The notes: generated by a model from the sequence alone, not told the origin. A stretch of DNA of 36,069 bases from Betaproteobacteria bacterium (GCA_009377585.1 WHTS01000059.1:1-36069), one strand, 5' to 3'. Positions 26,417 through 35,055 are shown, numbered from the stretch's first letter. Translations and numbers: made by a program.

Positions 26417-27415
26417 ATGAAATCGTTGGTCACACTCGGTCGTACCGCTCTTACGATAGGAGTCGCAATCTGCTGCGCGGGAGCCTTCGCGCAGGCCCCG
26501 GCGCCCGCTGCTGCAAGTAACTATCCGGCCAAACCGGTCCGGTTCATCGTGCCGTTCCCGCCCGGCGCTTCCAGCGACGTGGTGGGCAGGCTGATCGCGC
26601 ACAAGCTGGGAGAGTACCTGGGCCAGCAGGTCATCGTGGACAACCGCCCGGGGGTCGGCGGCAATCTGGGTATCGGACAGGTCGCGAAATCCGCACCGGA
26701 CGGCTATACGATGGTCGTTGCAACGGCCAGCATCGCCGTCAGCGTGTCGTTGTATGCGAATCCCGGCTACGATGCGGTCAAGGATCTCGCGCCGGTCGCC
26801 CGCCTCGCCTCCATCCCCAACGTGCTGCTGGTGCATCCGTCGGTGCCGGCGAAGACGCTCAAGCAGTTCGTCGATCTCGCCCGCGCTTATCCCGGCAAGC
26901 TTAATTTCGGCTCCGGCGGCACAGGGACGACCAATCACCTTGCCAACGAGCTGCTCAAGCATCTGGAGAAGATCAACATCGTGCATGTGCCCTATAAGGG
27001 CGTAACGCAGGCGATGATCGCGATGTCGAGCGGCGAGGTCGACGAGGTCGTAATGCCGGTCACTACGGCAACCCCGCAGATCAAGGCCGGCAAAGTGCGT
27101 CCGCTTGCGGTATTGACCGAGAAGCGCATTCCAACCGTGCCCGATGTGCCGACCGCCATCGAGGCGGGCGTAAAGGATTTCACCATGCCGCTGTGGTACG
27201 GCATGTTCGTTCCGGTGGCAACGCCGCGCGCGATCGTCGAGCGGTTGAGCAAGGAATTGATCCGCACGCTGCAGGCGAGCGACGTCACGCAGAAGCTCAC
27301 CGCCCTCGGCGTCACGCCGTGGCCCGGAACCTCTCAGCAGCTCGCCGATTTGCTGAAAAGCGATATCCAGCGCTATGGCATGATCGTGAAGAGCGCAGGC
27401 TTGCCGAAGCAATAG
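26417..27415 (+). CDS. Bug-family TTT substrate-binding protein
   Basis: A 332-residue periplasmic receptor of the Bug family (tripartite tricarboxylate transporters). A signal peptide (cleavage near GAFAQA) is followed by the family hallmarks YPAKPVRFIVPFPPGASSDV, VDNRPGVGGNLGIGQVAKSA, PDGYTMVVATASIAVS, the ligand loop FGSGGTGTTNHLANELLK and VPYKGVTQAMIAMSSGEVD. Length is normal and the end (MIVKSAGLPKQ) is complete. ATG 26417-26419 follows AGGGAGG by 4 nt. Bug proteins are greatly expanded in Burkholderiales and bind carboxylates or amides. No TctA/TctB genes are present here, as is usual for orphan Bug genes. The ligand cannot be told from sequence. Confidence 0.92.
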   Translation: MKSLVTLGRTALTIGVAICCAGAFAQAPAPAAASNYPAKPVRFIVPFPPGASSDVVGRLIAHKLGEYLGQQVIVDNRPGVGGNLGIGQVAKSAPDGYTMVVATASIAVSVSLYANPGYDAVKDLAPVARLASIPNVLLVHPSVPAKTLKQFVDLARAYPGKLNFGSGGTGTTNHLANELLKHLEKINIVHVPYKGVTQAMIAMSSGEVDEVVMPVTTATPQIKAGKVRPLAVLTEKRIPTVPDVPTAIEAGVKDFTMPLWYGMFVPVATPRAIVERLSKELIRTLQASDVTQKLTALGVTPWPGTSQQLADLLKSDIQRYGMIVKSAGLPKQ

Positions 27416-27426
27416 CGTGCCGTAAG

Positions 27427-27484
27427 ACACCGGAATCGAGGAATGCGCCTTGACGGATTCCTCGTTCCGGCCGGTCGGTGTTTT
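27427..27484 (+). terminator. Rho-independent terminator after the Bug gene
   Basis: A long stem, CCGGAATCGAGGAAT pairing with ATTCCTCGTTCCGG (one bulged base), encloses a 12-nt loop at 27430-27470. GGTGTTTT follows at 27477-27484, and an outer ACACC/GGTGT pair can extend the base. It would end the Bug transcript before the next gene. Confidence 0.65.
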
Positions 27485-27514
27485 GAACAACGTGACCATT
27501 GAAGCGAGGCCGCT

Positions 27515-28525
27515 ATGACGCAGAGAAACGGCTGGGGGCTCATCGGCACGGGCCGTATCGCCGAGGAACGCATTCTGCCGGCCGTCACCGCATTCGCAGG
27601 CAACGACCTTGTCGGGGTGGTCAGTCGGGAAGGGGAGCGGGCGGCAGCGTTCGCCGCCCGGTTCGGCGCGCGCCACGCCTATACCCGCTACGAGGACCTG
27701 CTGCGCGATCCGGCCGTCACCGTGGTGGCCATTCATACGCCCAACGCGCTTCACGCCGAGCAGGCCGTCGCCGCGGCGCGCGCGGGCAAGCACGTGTTCT
27801 GCGACAAGCCCATGGCCACGAACGTGGCCGATGCAGAACGCATCGTCGCCGAGTGCGCGCAAGCCGGCGTCACGCTCGGCGTCAACTTCCACAACCGCTT
27901 CATGCCGTGCTTCGTCGACTGCAAGCGCATCATCGACAGCGGCGAGATCGGCGAGGTGCGCCAGGTCACCATCGAGGCGAGCCCGGGAGCCCGTTCGGAG
28001 GAAAGGCAAGGCACGTGGCGGCTCGATCCGGCCATGGCCGGGCTCGGCACGACGATGAGCATCGGCGTGCACATCTACGACATCCTGCGCTACCTGCTCT
28101 CCTCGGAGATCGAAACGGTGAGCGCGCTGTTCGATACCTCGCGCGGAGTCATGGAGCACGTCAACCTGGCCACGTTCCGGTTCCGCAACGGCGCAATGGC
28201 GCAGGTCGCCATCCACGAAAGAACGCCCTACCCGCACAACGATCTGGTCATCTATGGCAGCCAGGGCCGGATCACGGGCCGCGGCGTTACCCGAAGCCGC
28301 GCCAGCGGCGAAATCGAAGTCTACGTGGGCGAAGAAGGCAAGGCGCGGCGCACCCAATACCCGGTGATCAATGCGCACGCCGCCTGCGTCGCCGATTTCA
28401 GCGCGGCGCTACTGGAAATGCGCGAGCCCGCGGCGTCCGGGGTCGACGGCTTACGCAGCGTTCAGGTTACCGAGGCGATGGCCCGGTCGGCCTGGGAAGG
28501 CGTGCACGTTCGACTCGCGTATTAG
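27515..28525 (+). CDS. Gfo/Idh/MocA-family NAD(P)-dependent oxidoreductase
   Basis: A 336-residue dehydrogenase. The N-terminal Rossmann fold has GLIGTGRIAEERILPAV and VVAIHTPNALHAEQAVAAAR; the catalytic lysine is in HVFCDKPMATNVADAE (the usual EKP is DKP here). The C-terminal domain has LGVNFHNRFMPCFVDCKRII, then GLGTTMSIGVHIYDILRYLL with the conserved D-x3-H-like active-site stretch represented by GVHIYD. Length is normal. ATG 27515-27517 follows GAGG by about 5 nt. Substrates of the family are sugars, inositols or their oxidised forms; the particular substrate is not evident. It is on the same strand as the Bug gene but behind a terminator, and converges with the PAS gene 7 bp away. Confidence 0.9.
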   Translation: MTQRNGWGLIGTGRIAEERILPAVTAFAGNDLVGVVSREGERAAAFAARFGARHAYTRYEDLLRDPAVTVVAIHTPNALHAEQAVAAARAGKHVFCDKPMATNVADAERIVAECAQAGVTLGVNFHNRFMPCFVDCKRIIDSGEIGEVRQVTIEASPGARSEERQGTWRLDPAMAGLGTTMSIGVHIYDILRYLLSSEIETVSALFDTSRGVMEHVNLATFRFRNGAMAQVAIHERTPYPHNDLVIYGSQGRITGRGVTRSRASGEIEVYVGEEGKARRTQYPVINAHAACVADFSAALLEMREPAASGVDGLRSVQVTEAMARSAWEGVHVRLAY

Positions 28526-28532
28526 ACACTCG

Positions 28533-31500
28533 TCATCCTGCGCCGGCTGCGCCTTGGGCGCGCAGCGGCACGAGCATCTCCTCGACCAGCTTCTCCAGGC
28601 GCTGCGCTTCCTCGAGCACCGTGGCGGAGACCTGTTGCAATTTCGGTTCTTCCGGAAACATCACGCGCACCAATTCAGCGGTATGGCGCACCTGCCCCAG
28701 CTCGTCGTTATGCGTGGCACTGAGCAGAGCGATGATTTGCGAACGGCGTTGCTCCTCGACGGCGAGCGCTTGCGCCGTTCGCCGGAATTCGGTGACGTCG
28801 TCCAGGAAGCCCACGAAGCGCGTATCGTCGCCACCATTTGCGGCCACGGGCAGAGCGGTGACATGCACGTGGCGGTAGTCGTCGTCGAACCGACGCAACC
28901 GGAATATGCCATCGAATCGCGTGCCCTCGTTCGTGTGTCGTTGTCGCGTATGCAACCACTCGTCACGGTCCTCGGGATGCACGTGCTCGCCGAGATCGGG
29001 CCCTCGGATGCCTTCGGACTTGGCGCCGAGCCAGGCAAGGCAAGCCTGGTTGGCATAACCGCGGCTGCCGCTCGAATCCGCCACCCATATCGGCGCCGGA
29101 CAGCGATCGAGCAAGGCGGCAAGGTCGTCGGCATGCGCGCGCAGCGCCGCTTCCGTGCGTTTGCGCGGCGAAATGTCGACGGCGGTGCTGAGGTAGCCTT
29201 TCCATTGCCCTTGCGCGTCGAAGCGCGGCAGCACGATGTCGAGTATCCAGCGCTCGCCGCTGCCGTCGCCCAGTCGATATTCGAGGTAGACCGGCTCGTC
29301 ACGTCGCGACGGCGCCGCATAAGCGCTGCGCACGCCGGCCCTGTCGTCCGGATTGACCCGTTGTAACCAGTCGCCATCGGCGATGGAACCGCCCAGGGCC
29401 TCCCAGCCGCGGCTCGCGAAGTTACAGCGCCCGCCCACGTCGAGCAGGCGCAGGGCTGCGGGAATCGCATCGCAAAGGCCATGGAAGAACGCCTCCGCCT
29501 CCTGCAGGGATCGGATCTGCGCGTTGCGCTCGCCAATGTCCTGGACGACGAATTGCACCGCCCGTTCCGTGGCCGTTTCGTAGGCTGCCGCGCTCACGTC
29601 GACCTCCAGTTCGCGTTCGCCGCCTGCCTTGAGGCGGGTGGCGAAGCGCCGCCTGCCCGCTTCCTCCGCGGTCAGGATCTTGGCCGTCTGCGCCAGCGCC
29701 GGCCCCGAGCCGGCCGCAAGCTGCTGCAGGGGCGTGCCGACGAGCGCGCTGGCCTCTGCCGCCCCCAGCAGCTCCGCTGCCGCCGCATTGGCGTAAACGA
29801 TCTTGTTCTCGCGCGCGATCAACAGCGCTTGAGGCAGGCTCGCCACTATTGCGCGGTAGCGACTTTCCTCGGCGCGCAGCGCGTCTTCGCTGCGACGTCG
29901 CGCGCTGATCTCGAGCGCGATGCCGCAGAGCGCGCCGGCAGGCGCTTCTGAATCCCGCGCCGGGAACTTGAGCGCGAGGAAGTGATGCAGGCCATCGCCC
30001 AGCTGTAGCGTTTCCTCGAATTGCTGGACGCTGCTCGCAGCGAGCGCGCGTGCGTCGTTCTCGTGCATGCGCTCCGCTGCCGCACGGGGAAATACCTGGA
30101 AGTCCGTCTTTCCATGCAGCTGCTCGCCGGCAAAGCCGGTTACTTTCGCGTATTCCCGATTGGCATAGAGATAGCGTCCCTGCGCGTCCTTCAGCCAGAT
30201 CATCGCAGGCGCGTGCTCGACCAGCGTCCTCAAGATCGCTGCCGCACTTCGCATCGTGTCTTCGGCATTCCTGCGCACGGTGACGTCGGAGGTAACGCCG
30301 ACGAGATAGCGCAGGCGATTCTGCGCATCGTGCACCGCGACGGCCCGATCGTGCAGCCACACGATGGAACCGTCGTCGCGCACGACCCGATATTCGGCGT
30401 TGTAGCTGCCTTCGACGCCCGCCGCAAAAAAAGCCTGGCGCACGCGTTCTCGATCTTCCTCGAGCACGGCCGCGGTCCATTCGGAAAAATCCTCCAGCAC
30501 GCGCGGCAGCGAACGCCCCCGTAGCTTGCCGGCCTGAGGCGTCGCGTAGACCAGACGCGGCACGCGCGGGTCGGCGATCCAGAGGCCGTCTTCGAGATGC
30601 TCGGCGAAGACCCGGAGTCGTTCGGCATCTTCCTGCAGGCGAGCCATCCGGCCCGCCTGTTCGCTGACATCCTCGGCGGAAATTGCGAGCGCCGTCACCG
30701 CGCCGGCGTCCGCGACGATGGGCTGACAGTCGACCCGCCAGATGCGCTCGGCGCCGCTGGCGCTGCGCACGCGGACGTTGGCGCTGCGCGTTGCACTGCG
30801 GATTCGCAACGTCTCGCGAGCGAGAGGCGTGATCGCGTCGCGCGCGCCCTGAACACTGCCCACGTCCCTTGCCATCTGCTGCCAGCGCTCGTTTTCCCGC
30901 AGGGTTTCGAGATCCACATCGAGCAGGCACAAGCCGCTAGCGGCGGCCTTGTACGCGGCTTCGAGCAGCACGGCGCCCTGCTGCAGCTCGCTCGCCCGCG
31001 CCTCGGCGCGCCGTGCGAGATCCGTCTCTTGTGCCCGCAGCGCCGTGGTCTCGGCCTGCGCCGCGGTCAAGCGCTCGTTCAGCGTGCGCGCCTGGGACTG
31101 GAGTCGCTTGCATTCTTCATCGCACCTTGCCAGCTGCGCGGCAAGGTCCGTTTCCCGGGCCGACGCCGACTGGGGTTCGGCGGCGGGCGGGCGGGGTTCG
31201 GCTGCGGCGTCGGGCGGGTGGTTCGACGCATGCAGCGCGGCTCGCAGCGATTCCGCCTCGGTGCGTGCAGCGCGCGCCGCTTCGGCTTCCGCGGTCACGT
31301 CGGTCGCGCGCGCAACCAGCAGCAGCGCGTCCCCCTCCAGCGGCCAGACTTCGAGCGGCTGGCACAACCACATGCGAGTCTCGCCGGAGCTGGTCCAAAT
31401 GGTTCGGGTCTCGATTTCGCCGCCGTGCACCTTGGTGCGAAAAGCCTCCAGCGCCGCTTCCAGTTCCGCGTCGGGTGTGCGCAAGACCTTGGTGAACCAG

Positions 31501-32165
31501 CTCTTCACATCGGGGATGTCGATGCGCGTGTAACCCGTGATCCGGGTGAACGCTTCGCTCACCTCGAGGACGCGGGCATCGAGGTCGTAGGCGATCGCCG
31601 GCACGGTGCTGGCGCGCACCATCATGAGCGCCCCCTGCTGCCATGGCGGGGCGGGGCGGCCGTTGGGGTGATTACCGGCGAGGTGGTTACCGGCGGCCTG
31701 CAGGTTGTCCAGTTCCTGCGCCAGGCGGTCGCGCTCGAGCCGAATGAGGCCACCCTGCTTCGCCAGCCGGTAGGTGCTGCCGGCGAATCCGAGCGCGGTA
31801 AGCGCCGCAAGCAGCAGCGCGCTCGACAGCAGCGGACCGCCGTTGCCGCCGAAAGCACCGGGACCCGCGGCTGCCGCTCGCGGTTGCACTGATGGGCCCG
31901 TGTTCAGCGGCCGCTGCGGTGCCGTACCAGCCGGCTTCGGATCGCTGCGCGCACCGCGTTGCTCCTGGGCCGCCCAGATCTCGGCGGCCGTCGGCGGCGC
32001 AGGAAACCGGCCGTCCTTGTGCTCCTGAAGAAAGTTTTGCGCGGCCTGCTGCAGCATCTCCTGCTTGCTCGCTTCGTGCTGCACGTAGGCGTACCAGGCG
32101 ATGCCAACAAGCAATACGAGTGCAATGGCGATGCTGAACAGGACGAAACCCTGGTTCCGTCGCAT
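28533..32165 (-). CDS. giant membrane multi-PAS sensor protein lacking a kinase ATPase domain
   Basis: A 1210-residue protein. Membrane helix 1 (about 7-27, FVLFSIAIALVLLVGIAWYA), a Pro/Ala-rich linker, helix 2 (about 112-130) and a short coiled coil lead into about seven PAS/PAC modules: about 180-290, 440-545, 560-680 (AEYRVVRDDGSIVWLHDRAV), 695-805 (APAMIWLKDAQGRYLYANRE), 820-925, 940-1050 and 1060-1160. A long coiled coil (about 300-430) separates the first two. The end (QIIALLSATHNDELGQVRHT to QRLEKLVEEML) resembles a decayed HisKA dimerisation helix pair, but no HATPase, GGDEF, EAL or HTH domain follows. ATG 32163-32165 has a good site (GGGAG). It may scaffold or sense for a partner kinase, or be C-terminally truncated. 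Confidence 0.85.
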   Translation of the reverse strand: MRRNQGFVLFSIAIALVLLVGIAWYAYVQHEASKQEMLQQAAQNFLQEHKDGRFPAPPTAAEIWAAQEQRGARSDPKPAGTAPQRPLNTGPSVQPRAAAAGPGAFGGNGGPLLSSALLLAALTALGFAGSTYRLAKQGGLIRLERDRLAQELDNLQAAGNHLAGNHPNGRPAPPWQQGALMMVRASTVPAIAYDLDARVLEVSEAFTRITGYTRIDIPDVKSWFTKVLRTPDAELEAALEAFRTKVHGGEIETRTIWTSSGETRMWLCQPLEVWPLEGDALLLVARATDVTAEAEAARAARTEAESLRAALHASNHPPDAAAEPRPPAAEPQSASARETDLAAQLARCDEECKRLQSQARTLNERLTAAQAETTALRAQETDLARRAEARASELQQGAVLLEAAYKAAASGLCLLDVDLETLRENERWQQMARDVGSVQGARDAITPLARETLRIRSATRSANVRVRSASGAERIWRVDCQPIVADAGAVTALAISAEDVSEQAGRMARLQEDAERLRVFAEHLEDGLWIADPRVPRLVYATPQAGKLRGRSLPRVLEDFSEWTAAVLEEDRERVRQAFFAAGVEGSYNAEYRVVRDDGSIVWLHDRAVAVHDAQNRLRYLVGVTSDVTVRRNAEDTMRSAAAILRTLVEHAPAMIWLKDAQGRYLYANREYAKVTGFAGEQLHGKTDFQVFPRAAAERMHENDARALAASSVQQFEETLQLGDGLHHFLALKFPARDSEAPAGALCGIALEISARRRSEDALRAEESRYRAIVASLPQALLIARENKIVYANAAAAELLGAAEASALVGTPLQQLAAGSGPALAQTAKILTAEEAGRRRFATRLKAGGERELEVDVSAAAYETATERAVQFVVQDIGERNAQIRSLQEAEAFFHGLCDAIPAALRLLDVGGRCNFASRGWEALGGSIADGDWLQRVNPDDRAGVRSAYAAPSRRDEPVYLEYRLGDGSGERWILDIVLPRFDAQGQWKGYLSTAVDISPRKRTEAALRAHADDLAALLDRCPAPIWVADSSGSRGYANQACLAWLGAKSEGIRGPDLGEHVHPEDRDEWLHTRQRHTNEGTRFDGIFRLRRFDDDYRHVHVTALPVAANGGDDTRFVGFLDDVTEFRRTAQALAVEEQRRSQIIALLSATHNDELGQVRHTAELVRVMFPEEPKLQQVSATVLEEAQRLEKLVEEMLVPLRAQGAAGAG

Positions 32166-32200
32166 GGCGACTCTCCCGGTGCATGGAGGACATTCCATCA

Positions 32201-32278
32201 CCGGCCCCGCCGCGGATCGGTGGCGTGCCGGTGAGTTCGTGGCCGGCCCGCCGCGGATTCGGTGGCTTGCCGGTGAGC
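32201..32278. repeat. two 36-bp direct repeats, 42-bp period
   Basis: Copies at 32201-32236 and 32243-32278 share the core ccgccgcggat-cggtggc-tgccggtgag with about three differences. They lie just upstream of the multi-PAS gene in its untranslated leader region. They could be regulatory, or small dispersed repeats. No gene crosses them convincingly. Confidence 0.75.
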
Positions 32279-32369
32279 GCATTTTGCGCGTTGCGAAGCA
32301 ATCAGCCAATCCGAAAAGAATGCGGTCGTCGTGCGGCGGCGACGGTTACGCCCAGGTGACGGCGTAAGC

Positions 32370-32879
32370 TCAGGCGCAGTGGACGAGCACGCCTTTCCTG
32401 CGGAACTTGAAAAGTCCGGAATCGGAACTGTCAAAGCCGGCCATCCCGCGCGTAATATCGCCCTTCGACACGCCGTGCGTCGGGCTCGACATGACCAGTG
32501 CGACCGGATTGCCGGTGCCGCCGGCCGTGCTTCCCACCGCGTTGTTTCCCGCATTGGCGTTCGGATCGGTCTGGCGCAGCAACATCACCTGGCTCACGAC
32601 GGCGTCGACCTGCGCATTCCAGGTCTGCCGATGCTGCCGAATGACGTCCTCCTGCAGGGCCTTACGCTTTGCGTCCGACTCGGCTTTCTGTTGCGCGACC
32701 TTGTTGCGACTGTCCTGCTCTTCCTTCCGCTTCCGGGCCACCTCTTCGGCTGCGTGCATCTTTTTTAGCGCGGCCGACTCGACTTTCCGGTCGGAGGCGT
32801 TTCGAATCACATGCGCCGAGCAGCGGACGTTTCCCTTCATGGCAAATTCGTCACAACCCGGATAGGAACAAATGGGCAT
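32370..32879 (-). CDS. unknown protein with N-terminal Cys/His zinc-like motif and coiled coil
   Basis: A 169-residue protein not recognised. It opens with MPICSYPGCDEFAMKGNVRC followed by SAH, a C-x4-C-x10-C-x2-H pattern like small zinc knuckles. Residues about 28-80 are highly charged and helical (KKMHAAEEVARKRKEEQDSR), a likely coiled coil. The end is mixed (Asn/Gly-rich, then GDITRGMAGFDSSDSGLFKF). There is no signal peptide or membrane helix. ATG 32877-32879 is preceded by GGGAGG at 7 nt, which supports translation. A nucleic-acid or protein-binding role would be a guess from the zinc-like motif. Confidence 0.6.
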   Translation of the reverse strand: MPICSYPGCDEFAMKGNVRCSAHVIRNASDRKVESAALKKMHAAEEVARKRKEEQDSRNKVAQQKAESDAKRKALQEDVIRQHRQTWNAQVDAVVSQVMLLRQTDPNANAGNNAVGSTAGGTGNPVALVMSSPTHGVSKGDITRGMAGFDSSDSGLFKFRRKGVLVHCA

Positions 32880-32963
32880 GAGGCAGCCTCCCTGGGATGC
32901 ACGCTGCGGCGCGGCGGATGCTTTATGCTAAGTCGCATCCCAAGGAGGGTCAATCGCGCGGAC

Positions 32964-33023
32964 TTACTTCTTCGCGGCCAACGCGGCGTTGTTCTTGTCC
33001 AGACGCACATACGGTTTGCTCAT
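32964..33023 (-). pseudogene. YcaC-family hydrolase reduced to a 19-codon remnant
   Basis: A perfect gene start (TAGGAG, 7 nt, ATG 33021-33023) begins MSKPYVRLDKNNAA, the well-conserved opening of YcaC/isochorismatase-type cysteine hydrolases, which normally continue with VLLVDHQ.G. Here it jumps to LAAKK and a stop. About 190 residues, including the catalytic Asp, Lys and Cys, are missing. The setting fits: YcaC-like genes commonly sit beside pirin and a LysR regulator, as here. The ribosome site remains, so a 19-residue peptide could be made. That LAAKK is the ancestral C-terminus is inference. Confidence 0.65.
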
Positions 33024-33105
33024 GGTCAAACTCCTATCGATGGGCACGAGGCCCGGTTGAAGATACGGACTCGCCGCCAGGCGGCGAATCCGTTCGATGC
33101 TGCAA

Positions 33106-33975
33106 TCACTCGGCGGTCGCGTGCTCGAACTTCCCGGCATTGAAGTCCGCGATCGCCTGCTGGATTTCGGCTTCCGTGTTCATCACGAACGGGCCGTATC
33201 CCACTACGGGCTCGCCGATGGGCTCCCCGCTCAGGATCAGCAGCGTGGCGTCGGTGTTCGCTTCGATCGTCACCTCTGCTCCGGATCGGTCGAGTACGAC
33301 CATTTGCGCCTCGCGCGCGATCTCGCTTTCATTGACCTGCACGGTTCCGCGCAACACCACCAGCGCAAGCGTGCGCCCGTCCGCGAACCGCAGCTGTGCC
33401 GACTTTCCCGCGTTCAGACGCAAGTCCCACACGTCCATCGGGGTGAAGGTTCTCGCCGGTCCACGCTTGCCGCTGTATTCGCCCGCGATCACGCGTATGG
33501 ATCCAGCATCGCCAGGCAGCGCCAGCGTCGGGATGGCAGCGCTCGCAATCGACTGGTACCCCGGCGCAGACTTCTTTACCTTCGCGGGCAGGTTCACCCA
33601 CAGCTGCACCATCTCCAGCGTTCCGCCGTCGCGGGTGAATTCGGCCGAATGGAATTCGTCGTGCAGGATGCCCGATCCGGCGGTCATCCATTGCACGTCG
33701 CCCGGTCCGATCTTGCCGCCGCCGCCGGAGGAGTCGCGATGCGCCACCTCGCCTTGATACACGATGGTGACCGTTTCGAATCCCCGGTGCGGGTGTTCGC
33801 CCACGCCCCGCGGGCTCTTTGCCGGAGCAAACTGTGTCGGGCCCGCATAGTCGAGCATGAGGAACGGGCTCACATGCTCGCCGTGGCTTGCATACGAGAA
33901 CAGCGTCCGAACCGGGAATCCATTGCCCACCCAATGCTGGCGCGGAGCGCTGTACAGACCCAGGACCTTCTTCAT
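33106..33975 (-). CDS. pirin family protein
   Basis: A 289-residue bicupin. The N-terminal cupin has the metal-binding set: the histidines in GEHPHRGFETVTIVYQGEVA and the later His/Glu pair in MTAGSGILHDEFHSAE. A conserved VQLWVNLPAKVKKSAPGYQ joins it to the second cupin (VIAGEYSGKRGPARTFTPMD), which lacks metal ligands as usual. Some pirins are quercetin dioxygenases or bind regulators; the role here is not known. ATG 33973-33975 follows AGGAGGTTGCG. It diverges from the LysR gene 108 bp away, suggesting that LysR controls it, and lay next to the lost YcaC gene. Confidence 0.93.
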   Translation of the reverse strand: MKKVLGLYSAPRQHWVGNGFPVRTLFSYASHGEHVSPFLMLDYAGPTQFAPAKSPRGVGEHPHRGFETVTIVYQGEVAHRDSSGGGGKIGPGDVQWMTAGSGILHDEFHSAEFTRDGGTLEMVQLWVNLPAKVKKSAPGYQSIASAAIPTLALPGDAGSIRVIAGEYSGKRGPARTFTPMDVWDLRLNAGKSAQLRFADGRTLALVVLRGTVQVNESEIAREAQMVVLDRSGAEVTIEANTDATLLILSGEPIGEPVVGYGPFVMNTEAEIQQAIADFNAGKFEHATAE

Positions 33976-33994
33976 CGCAACCTCCTGCTGAAAT

Positions 33995-34006
33995 GCACGT
34001 TTGTGC
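33995..34006. promoter_or_regulatory. possible LysR operator (GCAC-N4-GTGC)
   Basis: The dyad GCACgtttGTGC lies in the 108-bp space between the divergent pirin and LysR genes, with a second GTGC/GCAC pair about 25 bp further on (GTGCCGGTGCAC). LysR regulators commonly bind such spaced dyads and control the divergent neighbour. The assignment is by position and symmetry only. Confidence 0.35.
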
Positions 34007-34083
34007 CTGGATCACAAGATAGGGCCACATGTGCCGGTGCACTAGTCGGTAAGATTCGTCCTCAGCGTTCTATCTGGAGAACG

Positions 34084-34995
34084 ATGGCCGCAGGCATGGA
34101 GAATCTCGACGATTTCTATTACTTCGCCCAGGTCGTCGACCACAGCGGCTTCGCGCCCGCCAGTCGCGCCCTCGGCAAGCCGAAATCCATGCTCAGCCGG
34201 CGCATCGCGTCGCTCGAGCGGCGCCTGGGCGTTCGGCTGATCCAGCGCTCGAGGCGTCGTTTTTCCGTGACCGACGTCGGGCAGGAAGTCTATGCGCATT
34301 GCAAGGCGATGCTGGCCGAAGCCGAGGCCGCAACCGAAGCCGTCGAGCTCTCGCGCTCCGAGCCGCGCGGCATCGTGCGCATGAGTTGTCCAGTCGCCTT
34401 GCTGCACGCGCGCGTCGGAGCCATGGTGGCGGAGTTCCTGGCGCAGTGTCCGCACATGACGATCCACTTGCGCGAGCTCAATCGGCCCGTGGACGTGATC
34501 GCCGAGGGTTACGACTTCGCGATTCGAGTACGCCCCTTGCCTTTGCAGGACAGCGACCTCGTGCTCAAGACGCTCGGCACGCGCACGCAATGTCTGGTGG
34601 CGAGCCCTGCGCTGCTCGAGCGCATCGGCACGCCCTCCGTACCGGCCGATCTGGTCAACTTCCCGAGCCTCGACCTGGATCGTGCTGAGCATGTCTGGCA
34701 GCTCGAAGGGCCCGACGGGGCACAGGCATCGATCCGGCATGCACCTCGCCTGGTCACCGACGACATGATCGCGCTACGTCGCGCCGCCATCGCCGGCGTC
34801 GGCGTGGTGCACCTGCCGACGATGCTCGTGAGCGATGAGCTGCGCCAGGGTATGCTCGCAAAGTTCCTGCCGCACTGGGCTCCGCGGCCGGAGCTCATTC
34901 ATGCGGTGCTTCCCTCGAAGCGCTTCCTGCGTCCTTCCGTGCGCGCGCTTCTCGACTTCCTCGCGGATCGCTTTCAGCGCTTGGACGAGGAGTAG
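34084..34995 (+). CDS. LysR-family transcriptional regulator
   Basis: A 303-residue regulator. The winged HTH (residues 5-64) reads FYYFAQVVDHSGFAPASRAL, KSMLSRRIASLERRLGVRLI, QRSRRRFSVTDVGQEVYAHC. The effector-binding domain (about 92-298) is of the subtype with RGIVRMSCPVALLHARVGAM, FAIRVRPLPLQDSDLVLKTL and GVGVVHLPTMLVSDELRQGM. ATG 34084-34086 follows GGAG; ATG 34096-34098 is an alternative. Divergent from pirin, it most likely regulates pirin and the eroded YcaC gene and itself. The inducer is unknown. Confidence 0.93.
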   Translation: MAAGMENLDDFYYFAQVVDHSGFAPASRALGKPKSMLSRRIASLERRLGVRLIQRSRRRFSVTDVGQEVYAHCKAMLAEAEAATEAVELSRSEPRGIVRMSCPVALLHARVGAMVAEFLAQCPHMTIHLRELNRPVDVIAEGYDFAIRVRPLPLQDSDLVLKTLGTRTQCLVASPALLERIGTPSVPADLVNFPSLDLDRAEHVWQLEGPDGAQASIRHAPRLVTDDMIALRRAAIAGVGVVHLPTMLVSDELRQGMLAKFLPHWAPRPELIHAVLPSKRFLRPSVRALLDFLADRFQRLDEE

Positions 34996-34998
34996 GGG

Positions 34999-35055
34999 CC
35001 GCACGGCGGCGGGAATCGTAATCTGGCCCTTGCTGGTCAGGGTGGCGGTCGTCAT
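34999..35055 (-). pseudogene. AbrB/MazE-type antitoxin, only the first 19 codons left
   Basis: From ATG 35053-35055, with a ribosome site GGAGG about 7-8 nt upstream, the frame reads MTTATLTSKGQITIPAAVR, the unmistakable start of a SpoVT/AbrB swapped-hairpin antitoxin DNA-binding domain. After Arg19 the sequence no longer matches (the frame runs on antisense into the LysR gene). The break is only about 4 bp after the LysR stop codon, so the rest of the antitoxin and any partner toxin were deleted up to that gene. An operator-like dyad lies upstream. Confidence 0.7.

Noticed and set aside
26190-26420. A 76-codon plus-strand frame before the Bug gene
   Set aside because: No ribosome site, no similarity; it reads through promoter-like sequence and overlaps the true Bug start.
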